The position numbers and the translations under genes are program-made. 64,000 nucleotides of DNA from Symsagittifera roscoffensis (lineage: Eukaryota > Xenacoelomorpha > Acoela > Convolutidae): contig NC_087063.1 in NCBI RefSeq assembly GCF_963678635.1, positions 19,203,814 through 19,267,813 of the forward strand, given 5' to 3'. Under the pieces are notes generated by a model that was not told the DNA's origin, ran no database searches, and worked only from the letters and a program-made list of their open reading frames with translations. Shown here in pieces: positions 22,701 through 31,300 of this stretch. The first letter of the stretch is position 1. Every line of letters starts with the position of its first letter.

Positions 22701-24078
22701 ACTCTCTTAATATGATATCTAAGCTTTCACAATGTAAGGCCAACGGTGTGCGACAGATTAATTTTTTTTTGTTCAAAATGCGGTGTTTGTTGAAATGCGG
22801 TGTTTTTCCTGATCTTCGATACAATTCGCTGAAATTTTCAAAATGTTTGTCGAGCTTTGTGCTAGTCAAAACAACGCTGAAACATTGTTTGATGTGTTTT
22901 GTAGGTGTTGATGTTGCACAGTGCCCAGTATTACGACTCAGAGGACGAGAAGTTACTAATGGCCACTGGCATCCGACTGTCCCGAGAGGACCTGGCTAAC
23001 TCGGGACTGCACGAGTTCGTGGAGCCCATGTTCGACTTCGCACGCTCCATGGCAGAGCTCAAGCTGGACGAAGTCGAATTCGCACTCATCATCGCGCTCT
23101 GCATTCTCGCATCAGGTACAGCAGCATAGTCTAGACACTATAGTAACACGTACAAAGGTGCGCATGTTTAAAACGGGGGTTTGGAGGTCGAATCCCGTAG
23201 TCTCCGCAGTTTTTTTCACAGAGCTTGTTTTTTCAATGCTTAATTTTGTATTTGCTTGAACTGTAAAAGCAGGGTGCCCGATAAGTTGGTTTTAATCCCC
23301 CGTTTTAAACATGCGCACTTTTTTACGTGTTACTATAGTGGTCTTTTTTTGGTTTTTTTCTGAAATCGGTTATGGATTTATTGAGAAAAAAAAACATTTT
23401 TATTAACGCTTTTTTTATTAACGTTAACAGCTCGAAATTTTTTCTCACTAACTTTGAAGGGTAACGCGCGCCATAAAAATGCGTTTTTCTGTCAAAATTC
23501 CCAAAAACATCACTTTTGGCCTGTTTTCTCAAAAATCTGTCTGCGGAGCAGAAATTTTGGTCAAAATAGTGTCTTTGTAGTGTTTTGAGAGAGCTGAGAA
23601 TTCAATAATCAGAGTTCTTTAGTAAAAATATCAAGTCGGTTTTTTCAAAATCTTGTTAGGCAGCCTGTTTAAAAGCTTCTTTTTGCCGTTTTTTGTTTGT
23701 TTGATCTAAGGACAAAATATTTTCTCATCGTTTGAGTCGCAATCAATGAAAATTGTTGCACATTTTTCAATTATGTTAATTTTGAAATTTTTGAAGCTTT
23801 CTTTCGAATTTTAATTTTATGTTTTTCTCATGTGTGTCACAGATCGGTATGGACTCACAAGGCGAGACACTATTGAGAAGCTACAAGAACCCTACCTGGA
23901 AACCCTGCGCGTCTACTTGAAGCAACGTCGTCCAAAGGAGATGCTCATACTACCAAAGATGCTGATGAAGTTGACAGAACTGCGATCGATAAACAACCAA
24001 CACTCCGAATATCTATTTGGCCTGAAGCTTCGCGACCAGGACCTGCCCCCGCTGTTGAACGAAATTTGGGATCAATAA
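12617..24078 (+). CDS. NR1H: NR1H-family nuclear receptor, FXR/LXR-like (whole gene, 7 coding exons)
   Basis: Ligand-regulated transcription factor of the family that includes FXR, LXR and ecdysone receptor; members normally act in the nucleus as heterodimers with RXR. Joined exons are 12617-13664, 17951-18091, 18983-19429, 19821-20323, 20817-21029, 22905-23115 and 23843-24078. Phases match at every junction and give 932 codons plus TAA. Domain order: Ser/Pro/Asn-rich A/B region (1-327), two-zinc-finger DNA-binding domain (about 328-396, P-box EGCKG), basic extension, a long low-complexity hinge, and the ligand-binding domain (about 680-932) ending in the AF-2 helix LLNEIWDQ with nothing after it. 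The DNA-binding domain and [15 protein letters not shown] extension resemble vertebrate FXR; SAIEVLMLHSA and PPLLNEIWD also recall LXR. EcR is the main alternative. The family call is firm; the subfamily call is inference. The true start may lie further 5'. Confidence 0.9.
15380..15400. repeat. TGAT tetranucleotide repeat
   Basis: Five tandem TGAT units in intron 1. Confidence 0.85.
16810..17130. repeat. Dispersed repeat R2, copy b, with GCGGATTT ends and a G-run
   Basis: Bounded by GGGCGGATTT (about 16820) and AAATCCGCCCCCC (about 17113), which are inverted relative to each other. Inside are a run of about 18 G (16840-16857), GGCCTG, TTTTTTCAAAATTTTGCC, GCAGAAATTTTGGCAAAA and GGGAGAGCTC, in the same order as R2 copies at 6.8 and 23.5 kb. 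It is probably a small non-autonomous DNA element, and the inverted ends are visible only in this copy. Confidence 0.55.
17951..18091 (+). CDS. NR1H: Receptor exon 2: second zinc finger
   Basis: Encodes [15 protein letters not shown]...[21 protein letters not shown], completing the two-finger domain that reads AGGTCA-type half-sites. All four cysteines of the second finger are present, and the D-box lies in the KCTRGGQC stretch. The acceptor is CTCTGTGTAG|GTTTCTTCC and the donor is GAGT|GTAAGT (phase 1). The [14 protein letters not shown] and CREVGM phrases are closer to FXR than to arthropod or molluscan EcR as I know those families. Confidence 0.95.
18092..18982 (+). other. Receptor intron 2
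   Basis: GTAAGT to TTTTAG. About half of it is a hAT-like insertion (18168-18621); the rest is unremarkable AT-rich sequence. Confidence 0.85.
18168..18621. mobile_element. Non-autonomous hAT-like element (MITE), 454 bp
   Basis: Terminal inverted repeats start CAGAGTATTGTC at the left and end GACAATACTCTG at the right, and are flanked by 8-bp duplications GGCACAAG (18160-18167) and GGTACAAG (18622-18629), 7 of 8 identical. CAG-type ends with an 8-bp target duplication are the hallmark of hAT transposons. The interior has many AAGCGG and AAGCGAA motifs near both ends, as expected of subterminal transposase-binding repeats. There is no transposase coding. Confidence 0.8.
18983..19429 (+). CDS. 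NR1H: Receptor exon 3: DNA-binding extension and first half of hinge
   Basis: The split codon completes the last Cys of the zinc-finger module. [18 protein letters not shown] follows directly; this basic C-terminal extension contacts DNA in related receptors and closely parallels the FXR extension. The rest is a Gly/Ser/Asn/Gln-rich hinge without predicted structure. The acceptor is GTTTTAG|GCTTGC and the donor CACTCAG|GTATGT, phase 1. Reading through the donor would stay open to 19545, so the boundary is set by the GT site and the matching phase of exon 4, not by a stop. Confidence 0.85.
19430..19820 (+). other. Receptor intron 3
   Basis: GTATGT to TTTCATTTCAG. It holds an interrupted TG microsatellite. 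The first 116 bases remain open in the exon 3 frame, so a retained-intron transcript would give a truncated receptor lacking the ligand-binding domain. Confidence 0.75.
19690..19732. repeat. TG dinucleotide microsatellite
   Basis: About 21 TG units with one TA interruption, in intron 3. Confidence 0.9.
19821..20323 (+). CDS. NR1H: Receptor exon 4: second half of hinge and helix 1 of the ligand-binding domain
   Basis: Begins after TTTCATTTCAG and continues the low-complexity hinge (poly-Ser, Asn/Gln runs, Gly-rich and Ala-rich tracts). It then enters helix 1 at about [15 protein letters not shown], and ends at GTCACG|GTGAGA in phase 0. Together with exon 3 it gives about 260 residues between the DNA-binding extension and the ligand-binding domain, several times longer than the hinge in vertebrate FXR or LXR. 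Codon use is GC-richer than the surrounding introns. Confidence 0.8.
20324..20816 (+). other. Receptor intron 4
   Basis: GTGAGA to TGTGTTTAG. It contains a tRNA-like stretch on the - strand (about 20640-20775). Confidence 0.8.
20640..20775 (-). repeat. tRNA-derived SINE head (probable)
   Basis: Read on the - strand, TAGTTAAGAGCC (A-box-like) is followed about 35 bases later by GGTCATCGGTTCGAGAC, which carries a B-box-like GGTTCGA. The spacing fits an internal polymerase III promoter of tRNA type. No full cloverleaf is evident, so a SINE relic is likelier than a tRNA gene. Confidence 0.4.
20817..21029 (+). CDS. NR1H: Receptor exon 5: ligand-binding domain helices 2-5
   Basis: The start is set by TGTGTTTAG and phase 0. 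An acidic/Gly loop ([11 protein letters not shown]) precedes the helix 3 region [19 protein letters not shown] and the helix 4-5 signature [17 protein letters not shown], which forms the charge clamp and co-activator groove in nuclear receptors. It ends GAG|GTAAGT. LPGF-LQ-DQI-LLK-SAIEV is the classical pattern of FXR/LXR receptors. Confidence 0.92.
21055..21141. repeat. GTT trinucleotide microsatellite, impure
   Basis: GTT units interrupted by GTTTTT and GTGGTT, starting 25 bp downstream of the exon 5 donor. Confidence 0.85.
21214..22166. repeat. Large imperfect palindrome (arms about 470 bp)
   Basis: The sequence from about 21214 to 21680 is matched in order by the reverse complement of about 21700-22166. 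Matching pairs include GTGCTGATTT / GCGCCGATTT at the ends, TGGGTTGACT (21280s) with its complement near 22105, TTTTTACCTCAAAAATGA (21380s) with its complement near 22000, GTGAGCGTCTTATATAG (about 21475) with its complement near 21900, and TTGGGCT pairs around the centre (about 21688). It is diverged and non-coding; it could be a foldback transposon or MITE. Confidence 0.7.
22905..23115 (+). CDS. NR1H: Receptor exon 6: ligand-binding domain helices 5-8
   Basis: Starts [16 protein letters not shown] (acceptor GTTTTGTAG, phase 0) and runs through a beta-turn region to [37 protein letters not shown], the helix 6-8 block. MFDFARSM and [14 protein letters not shown] are close in pattern to the same block in FXR and LXR. 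It ends GCATCAG|GTACAG, phase 1. Confidence 0.92.
23136..23340. mobile_element. MITE of 205 bp with long terminal inverted repeats
   Basis: The ends are near-perfect inverted repeats of about 45 bp: CACTATAGTAACACGTA...GTGCGCATGTTTAAAACGGGGG at the left, and the complement at the right ending TACGTGTTACTATAGTG. It starts only 20 bp after the exon 6 donor. It has no coding capacity and no target duplication is evident, so the superfamily is uncertain; TA dinucleotides within the ends would allow a Tc1/mariner relative. Confidence 0.75.
23470..23650 (+). repeat. Dispersed repeat R2, copy c
   Basis: Contains TTTTGGCCTGTTTTCTCAAA, GAGCAGAAATTTTGGTCAAA, TGTCTTTGTAGTGTTTTGAG and AGAGCTGAGAATTCAA in the same order as the copy at 16.9 kb. 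Confidence 0.6.
23843..24078 (+). CDS. NR1H: Receptor exon 7: helices 9-12 and stop
   Basis: Starts after GTGTGTCACAG and completes an Asp codon (DRYGL). [22 protein letters not shown] is helix 9, [23 protein letters not shown] helix 10-11, and [11 protein letters not shown] the AF-2 activation helix, followed immediately by TAA (24076-24078). EKLQEP and TELRS echo FXR; LPPLL-EIWD echoes LXR. No F domain is present. Confidence 0.93.
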
Positions 24079-25690
24079 TAATGATTGTAGATACAGAATA
24101 TTATCAATGCTGCCCCCTACATGAATTCCAATATCATTACCTCTGCCCTACAGTATTTCACCCTCTGCTGTTTTTTATGCATCTGTTGAAGCGAAAAGAC
24201 TTCACACGAGGTCAAAAACACTCAAGAGAACTGTGCGCAGAAGTTTATAGAATGTTCTTCAGGCGTGCGGATGCTGCATTAGCGTTGGATCAAGACTTAG
24301 TCACACTTGGTAATGGTCATATTCTTGTAGTTGTGCTGCGGTGATAATTCACAGCCAGATGAAAATAAATAGCTTCAACTCGATTACCTCAGCTCTTTTC
24401 TTCTTCTCGTTACCTTATACCCTGACGACATTCAACCCCATCTTGTTAGCGTAGAACCAGTTTGCTAGTACTCAGACAAAATCATACAACTCACTCTGAA
24501 AACAACAAATATGATAAACAACTAACGTGACTTCTTCATATGACAAAAAACATTGACCGGAAATATTCTGTATTCTTTTTTTTACAACGACTATATGACA
24601 ATAAAACTCAGTGAACTCTTTTTTCGCACTTTCAGCGAAATTGTCAATTTTTCATTTCCAATTAACTAATTATTTGTCCGTGCTAGTTTGTTTGAACCCC
24701 GCGGCCGTCTTTTATTTTTGTTATTTTTCAATTTCGTCCTTGTGCTGTTATATATTTCCTAATTGTTTTCTCTCATATAATGAAGAATATGAACATGAAT
24801 CCATATTCAGTTTGACATCTGTTTTTATTTGGAAACGAAATCTCTACTTGAAACGGCAACCTGAAATCGGCTATTAATACCAAAAAATAAACAATTAGCA
24901 CCACACTTAGAGCTGTTCTCTAAATCGAGACTCATAAATTGCCGTTTTTCTTGTCGATCATTTGTTCAGGGTCTACTTCATCCGTGTAATATTTGTAGTA
25001 TCTCATGCAGTTTGAATCCTGCATCACAATTTGTTCTTTTTTTTGAAGTTTTTCGACAAAGTTTGATCCGCTTTATGTTATTGAAAGCAGAGATGTACTT
25101 GCTGCAGAATTTATGTTTTGTTCAATGTTATCCTAAACTGGAGATATCTTTCTACTTGTACCAAGCCAAGTCATTCGAGTTATGAGGTCTTACAAAATTT
25201 AGTTTAATGTCATATGTGCGATATTTTTCTGCTTATGATTTTATTTTACTCAATTAACTATTTGGAATAAACGTTTTTCTTCAACACTCACCATTAGAAG
25301 ACACGAGAATAGCAAGAGATGGACCATTTTGATACAAGGTTATGAGGTGTCACCATTTTTCTGATCGACAAAAAGATTGTAAGGGACCGTTAGAATATTC
25401 AAAAATGAGCATATCCCACCATTTTGAAAATCAGTCATGAAAAACTTAGAGGAGGTTGTTAACAATACTGAAATGAAGAAAGAAACCGAAGCGAGGAAGA
25501 AGATAAGAATTCATTCGTGTAGAGGTATCATAAGAACGTATCGAAGATGAAGCTGTTGATACCGCAATGATAAATACAGTCAGAATAAATGGCAGAGAGG
25601 AAAAAGCTAGGGGGAGTACAATGAACCAAGAACTTTTCTCAGGACCAATTATTTTTTTCAGGCGATGCAAATTCAGATCTCAAAAACGAT
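24079..25690 (+). other. 3' untranslated region and downstream flank
   Basis: Candidate AATAAA polyadenylation signals occur at 24364-24369 and 24886-24891. The 3' end cannot be fixed from sequence. Open frames here (for example 24066-24344 and 24611-24877) have no recognisable domain and overlap the presumed 3' UTR. Confidence 0.5.
24364..24369 (+). promoter_or_regulatory. Candidate polyadenylation signal AATAAA
   Basis: The first canonical hexamer after the receptor stop codon, 286 bp downstream. Later candidates, such as 24886-24891, are equally possible. Confidence 0.45.
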
Positions 25691-27144
25691 CTGAAGACTT
25701 GAGCTACAAACTGGACTTCATAAAAAAAATTGTTAAATCGACTGATTATGCGCAATGAAACAATATCAGTTTATTACTAATAGGGGATAGCAATTCCAAT
25801 TTCCTCAATGTAAACTCAAGAAGTGTTTCAACTTTGCACTCATCCAATTTAATGTGAAATAAAAAGCCTTGCCTGCTCATCCAAAAATCTCAAAAAATAA
25901 CTTACTCATTGATCAAAGTTTAGAAGGTTGCATTTGTAAAACTACGTAATAAGCTACGCAAAAAAAACGCTTAAGCTTCGGCACTGATATTTTTCAAAAG
26001 TTTTCAAGACACTTTTTCGAAAAAAAAATCCAAAATAAGGAATTATTTGTTAACATGAGATTATTGCACATAAAGACTAAAATTACTAAAATGTGAGTTT
26101 TTAAAGCTACAACTATTGAAATCAACAACCTTTAAACTACTCTTTTGGCTTCCAAAAAGAATTATTACTAATTACCATAGTCTTTTCAATTTTGTCTGTT
26201 TTTTGATATTCAGTTACCACTTTTCAGAACCCTGAGCCTTTTCTCAAGATGTCGAAAAATTAACAAAGATGGGAAAAAAGAAAAAAATAAGCAGTGATCT
26301 GACATGGGAAGAAAAGTTCGAATAAAAACTTTTTTAAAAAAAGTAGAAGAAACAGGAATAATCATACCAAATGTTTTATACTCTGAAGCGTTTTTAATTT
26401 GTTCTCACCTGTATTAAAGTACAAAAAAGTCAAGTGAAAATGTAGTGAATGTAAACTTAGGCAAAGGATAGGTTGAACCGTTAGTCCTAGGACCTGCCTT
26501 GCGGAGATTCACTGCAAAAAGTGCACAATTAGTAAAAGAAGTGATGTTCATGAGGGGGAAAGGAATTAGTCGTGGAAGATTGACACGAGAGACGAATTAT
26601 CGAGATCCCGCGAAACAACTGTGGCGTTGAGAGGCAAGATGTGAAGATGTGGGTCAAGTGACAGTTGAAACTGTGATTATGGATAATCCAATCATCAGTC
26701 GACCAGTTTAGTTCAGGAGGAGTTCGCACAACAGAATATTACTGAGAAAAAGACCCCAAAAGCGAAGAAGAACACCCTGGTCTAGATGATGAGACCACCT
26801 CATCACCTTGCGGGTAATTTGATTAAATTCATCTTACAGATCAATGAAAAATGGTGGAAGCTGGTTTGACAAAAACAGTGAGAGACTAAAGCTTATAATA
26901 GCAAAGTAAGTTAAATCGCTTAAGTATGGAATAAGACAAATGCAAAGATGAAACCGAATGGAGTAATCGAATTGAATAAGCAAACGATACCAAACAGTAA
27001 CTTTTTAGGTTTGGTAGAAGAGATCCAATTCAAGCGAATTTATGGTATCATTACTAGTCAGAGAATGCAAAAAAAATTTTAACTAACACTAAATACAGTA
27101 GACAACAACAAAATACTTCAATGCAATAACTCAACCAATGTTAT

Positions 27145-28370
27145 ATACTCCGCGACATAAGTTTAGAGACAAAACAGTGTTTTTAAAACCATTAATTTCT
27201 CGGCAACTTATAACACTAGAAACATGAATTTTGGTACGGAGATAGACGAACATATCAAAGCTACGGAATATTTTAATAGTAAATTGTTTCACCTCCTCAA
27301 GCTAAAAAGAGCTCGAATCTTTTTGCAGAGATTTCATCAAATTGACTTTTGTTTTTCGTTTTAGCCGACCAGCAGCTGCCTGGATTTCCGCTTTGAGTTG
27401 TTGTTTCGTTTTGAGTTGTTGTTTGCGGGGCATTTCTTCCCTACTGTATCTTTCATGTACTTCCAAATATTTTTAATTGTCGAAAGATCGGGGGAGTTTG
27501 AAGGCCATTGCATTATGACAACAATTTATTTGGTCCTGACACCATTTTATCGTGAAATTTGATGTATGCGCTCTAGCACCATCTTGTTGGAGAACCCAAC
27601 CTCTGGGAAAAGGGCGTTGGCATGTAGCAAGAAGTCTTGGAGGACCAAACAGTACGCTCGGCTGTCGATATCAGTACTTTTGGCCTCAGCAATTGTCAAA
27701 TACACTCCTTTTTCTGAGAGGGCAGCCCAGACCATAACAGACACGGAAAACTTCGGGACTGGTATTTGATCCACATTTCTCGTTTTGTCCAACATTTTTG
27801 AGTCTTCCCGTGAAAGTAAAAGAGACATTCGTCTGTAATAAAGATGTTATCAAACAAAAAAATTGCGTTTTCCTAAGCAGAATTCAACTCGTTTTTTCAT
27901 ATGTTCTGTCAAAAAGGGCTCATTTTGTCTCTTGATTGTGTCAAACCCAGACTTCTTCAAATGCCTCTGAACTGTTCCGGAAGCAACTTTGATACTTTTT
28001 CTTCTTTTTAAAATATTGACTGCTTTTTCAGCTGCAAGAATTTGGATAGTTATTGATGGTTTGTGTGAGGCTCCGCTCATCATCAAATTTGAAAATATTT
28101 GTCAAGTTTGCTGGGCGGCCTTGTCTTTTTTTTATCTTGCACCGATTTTTTTTTCATAATTGCCAAAACTATTCGTTTTACAGTTGCTCGAGACAAGCCT
28201 GAGGCTTGTTGCAGAAATGCAGGTTCTTTAAGACCGCAATCGTTAAAGTGTATGAGTTTTAGTTTCACGTCTTTAAACGCCATTTTGGAGATAAAATTCA
28301 AATACATTTGATTTTTCACGCGCGACGTTTAAACAAAACACTTTTTACCGCAAAACTATGACGCACGATA
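27145..28370 (-). mobile_element. Tc1/mariner transposon, decayed
   Basis: An insertion of about 1.23 kb containing a broken transposase. Imperfect terminal inverted repeats are seen at 27145-27180 (TACTCCGCGACATAAGTTTA...ACAGTG) and about 28340-28370 (CACTTTTTACCGCAAAACTATGACGCACG). The size and position relative to the transposase fit a Tc1-like element, and TA sits at the left boundary. It splits the degenerate tandem array. Confidence 0.8.
27380..28319 (-). pseudogene. Tc1-like transposase pseudogene
   Basis: A cut-and-paste DNA transposase of the DDE/D superfamily. Read on the - strand, the N-terminal helix-turn-helix region is clear (IHFNDCGLKEPAFLQQASGL, then SRATVKRIV), followed by a second DNA-binding segment (SGTVQRHLKKSGF). 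The catalytic region is scattered over several frames: ITDECLFYFHG (first Asp codon 27831-27833), LQQDGARAHTSN (second Asp codon 27581-27583) and WPSNSPDLSTIKNIW. In that last motif the Glu usual in Tc1 relatives (PIENLW) is Lys, codon 27472-27474. Frameshifts and stops separate these blocks, so the gene is dead. Family assignment is confident. Confidence 0.85.
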
Positions 28371-31300
28371 AACAACTGCATGATAATTTTTTTATGAAAG
28401 ATTGGAAATTGAGAACTGTTTAGAGGAGAAATTATGAAAGTTTAGAAAAAGTGTTTACTTCTTGGAAGACTGAAAAAAATGATTCAGATTCTTCTGTTAA
28501 ACTTTCATGTGTTTTTAAGATACCATGTGCTAAACAAACAACTGTAGACTAATTTTCCTTGGATTGCCACATTTTCATAATAGTAAAACTATACGCAGTA
28601 GACTAGACGATGATGAAATACTTCAACCTACAACTCAACCAATGTAATAACTGGTCAGCATTTGATTTTTAAATCTCAATAACTCTCTTCAATAAACCTG
28701 ACCAAAGTATTTGGAATTGAAAATATGCATGACTGCAAAATATTAACTTTGGAAATTGTTTTTTTTTTGATAGAAGAAAAACGTTTAGCTCTATTTTGGC
28801 TCAAAAAACATTAAATTGAAAAACAAATTGGCCAAAGTTTTGATAAAAGTCCATTTGCAATAAGTTCTACAAAAAAATTTCAGGATGACCGAGCAAAATA
28901 ATTATCGCCCTCACAATCATAGATGTCAAAATAAAAGCAAGATTAATTTTAGAAGCAACAACTAACAAAAACAACAAAGTTTTAACTACTCCCTGCGCTT
29001 CCAGCAAGAATTAAAGCTAATTACGATATTCCTCTATATTTTTGTCTGTTTTTTTCATAAATAGTTGAAGTGTTTCTTTTGTTCAACCCTCGCTAAATTG
29101 TGCGATAAACTTTGTGAAAAACAAAATTAATTTTTTTTAGCGTTCCCAAGATTTTTATCTAATGAAAATGAGTCGATGAATCTTAAACGCACATCGAGTT
29201 TCAAAAAAGTGCCTCTGAAAATTGTTATGATAAATTGTTTTATCTATTTTCAAATTTATCATTAGCAAACGCAATGTTTTTTTTTTTTAAATTTGTTGCA
29301 ATACAAGCCAATTTTTACTAAAATTTACTACAAAATTTCAGGTTATTTTTTCAGACCATGTAATATCGGGATCTCAAAAACAATTGTTAAACACAAAGTT
29401 AAAAAAAATGGAACTCATGGAAGAAAAAGTTGTTAAATTGATTGATTATGCGCAAAACAGTTTCAGTTTTTCTCTCATCCATTTAACGTGAATTAAAAAG
29501 CCTGGCTCGCTCATCCAAAAATCTCCTCAAATGATTACTTAAAAACTGATCAAAGCTTAGAAGTTTGAAATTGTAAGAATTGTTTAACTTTCGACACTAT
29601 AATAGTTTCTCAAAAATTCTTGAGAAAAACATTTTCAAAAAAGTCAAGTATGAGGAATTCCGTAATAGCATGAGATTATCACACATAAAGACATCACATT
29701 TTTTTAAATCTAATTTTAAAAGCTACAAAAAACAAAACCAAGAACCTCTAAGCTTCTACTTTGGCTTCCATCAAGAATTATTGCTAATTACGTTAGTCTT
29801 TTCAATTTTTTTGGTTTTTTGAAATTTAGTTGAGGCGCTTTTTTTTCAATCCTTCCTTGTATATGTGATACTTTTTAGTGAAAACTAACAAACTTTACGC
29901 TACCATGGGTTAAAAAACAAAATAATTTTACCCGGGTTGGCATAAGTTTTTTCTCATAAGAAGGTTTGGTAACTTTGTTTGGTGATCGTCTGTAAAAAAA
30001 TTTCTCGTAAAGTAGGATATTTTTGACGAAGAAAATAAATATTTTTACGTTTAAACTGATAAAGTTTAGCATAAAAACATTCAAATGTCAAACACAATCA
30101 GACAGCGGGAAAACAGAAAAGTGGAATTTATTAGAGAAACTGTTTAATGACTTAATCAATGGAATCAAACAACTTCAAATTGCTCTTATCGAGATTATAA
30201 ACTTCAATTGATTACGTTATAATAGATCATAATTTAAAAAATTGAACAAGAAAACTGCGTAATGAACGTAAAAAAATTTCAAACCTATTTTTTCAAAACT
30301 TTTGATTATAACCATTTTCAAAAAATTTTACAAGGAGATCCATGATAACGGAAATGATTATTGCACTTAATTTCATAGAACTCTAACTAAACAAAAAATT
30401 TCTACAAGCTACAACTAGGAAAATCAACCAGCTAATAACTATAAATAATTTTTTTTCATGAACTGGAATTGGTTAACCTTGAAAGTTTTTCAAATTTCAG
30501 TGTTGTGCCCCTGATATGTACGTAAATAATTGTTGTTTATATTTTCAAGCTTATGAATATTTTTCTTGATGTTTTCACTTCAAAACTGTTTGTGAAGCGA
30601 GCTTAATTTTATTGCGTAATACTCCAGAGTTTCTCGTTTGCTTAAGAATATTTTATGCAATTAGATGATTTTTGAAAGTATTTATTCGGTGATCAAAAAA
30701 TTCTCTTATATCATAAGATTATTGACAAAAAAATAAAACTGTTCATATAATAAAAAAAGACTGAGCCAAAAAAGTTTCAGATATCAAACCCAATCATAAG
30801 TTCTCTTGAATCATAAAATTTTTGACAGAAAAATAAAATTGTTCATATAATAAAAGATATTTAGCCAAAAAATTTCAGGTCCCAAGCCCAATCACCAACC
30901 ACAACCTTATAAAAAAGAAATAGTTGAAGAATAAATTGTTAAACTGATTAATTATTCGCAAACAAAAAATTTATATTGGCTTGTATTAGATGATTACAAT
31001 TTCAAATAACTCTAAACAAAATCAAAAAATTTTACAACAAAAGCTTTACCTGCTCATCTATAAAATTCCGATGGTTATTTAGTAACTAATCATTGCTTAG
31101 AAGATTGAAGAAGAAAATCTTAAACTAAAAACTATGTAGAAAAAACTTTAAGCTTTGTACACTGAAACCAATGTCTATTTTCCATAATTCCTTCAAGAAG
31201 TTCCATGATAACCGATATGATTATCGCACATAGCTTCACAGACATCAAAAAACTGCGAAGTTACTTTTCGAAACAACATTTAACAAAATAATAAATTTAT

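Larger units (their letters stand above)
21030..22904 (+). other. Receptor intron 5 (1.9 kb)
   Basis: GTAAGT to GTTTTGTAG. It carries a GTT-rich microsatellite just after the donor and a palindrome of about 950 bp. Confidence 0.85.
23116..23842 (+). other. Receptor intron 6
   Basis: GTACAG to GTGTGTCACAG. More than half is repeat: a terminal-inverted-repeat element (23136-23340) and an R2 copy (about 23470-23650). Confidence 0.85.

Noticed and set aside
12617-24078. Calling the receptor an ordinary ecdysone receptor
   Set aside because: The P-box and overall family fit, but the second finger, the basic extension and the helix 9-12 motifs read more like FXR/LXR. EcR is kept as the alternative only.
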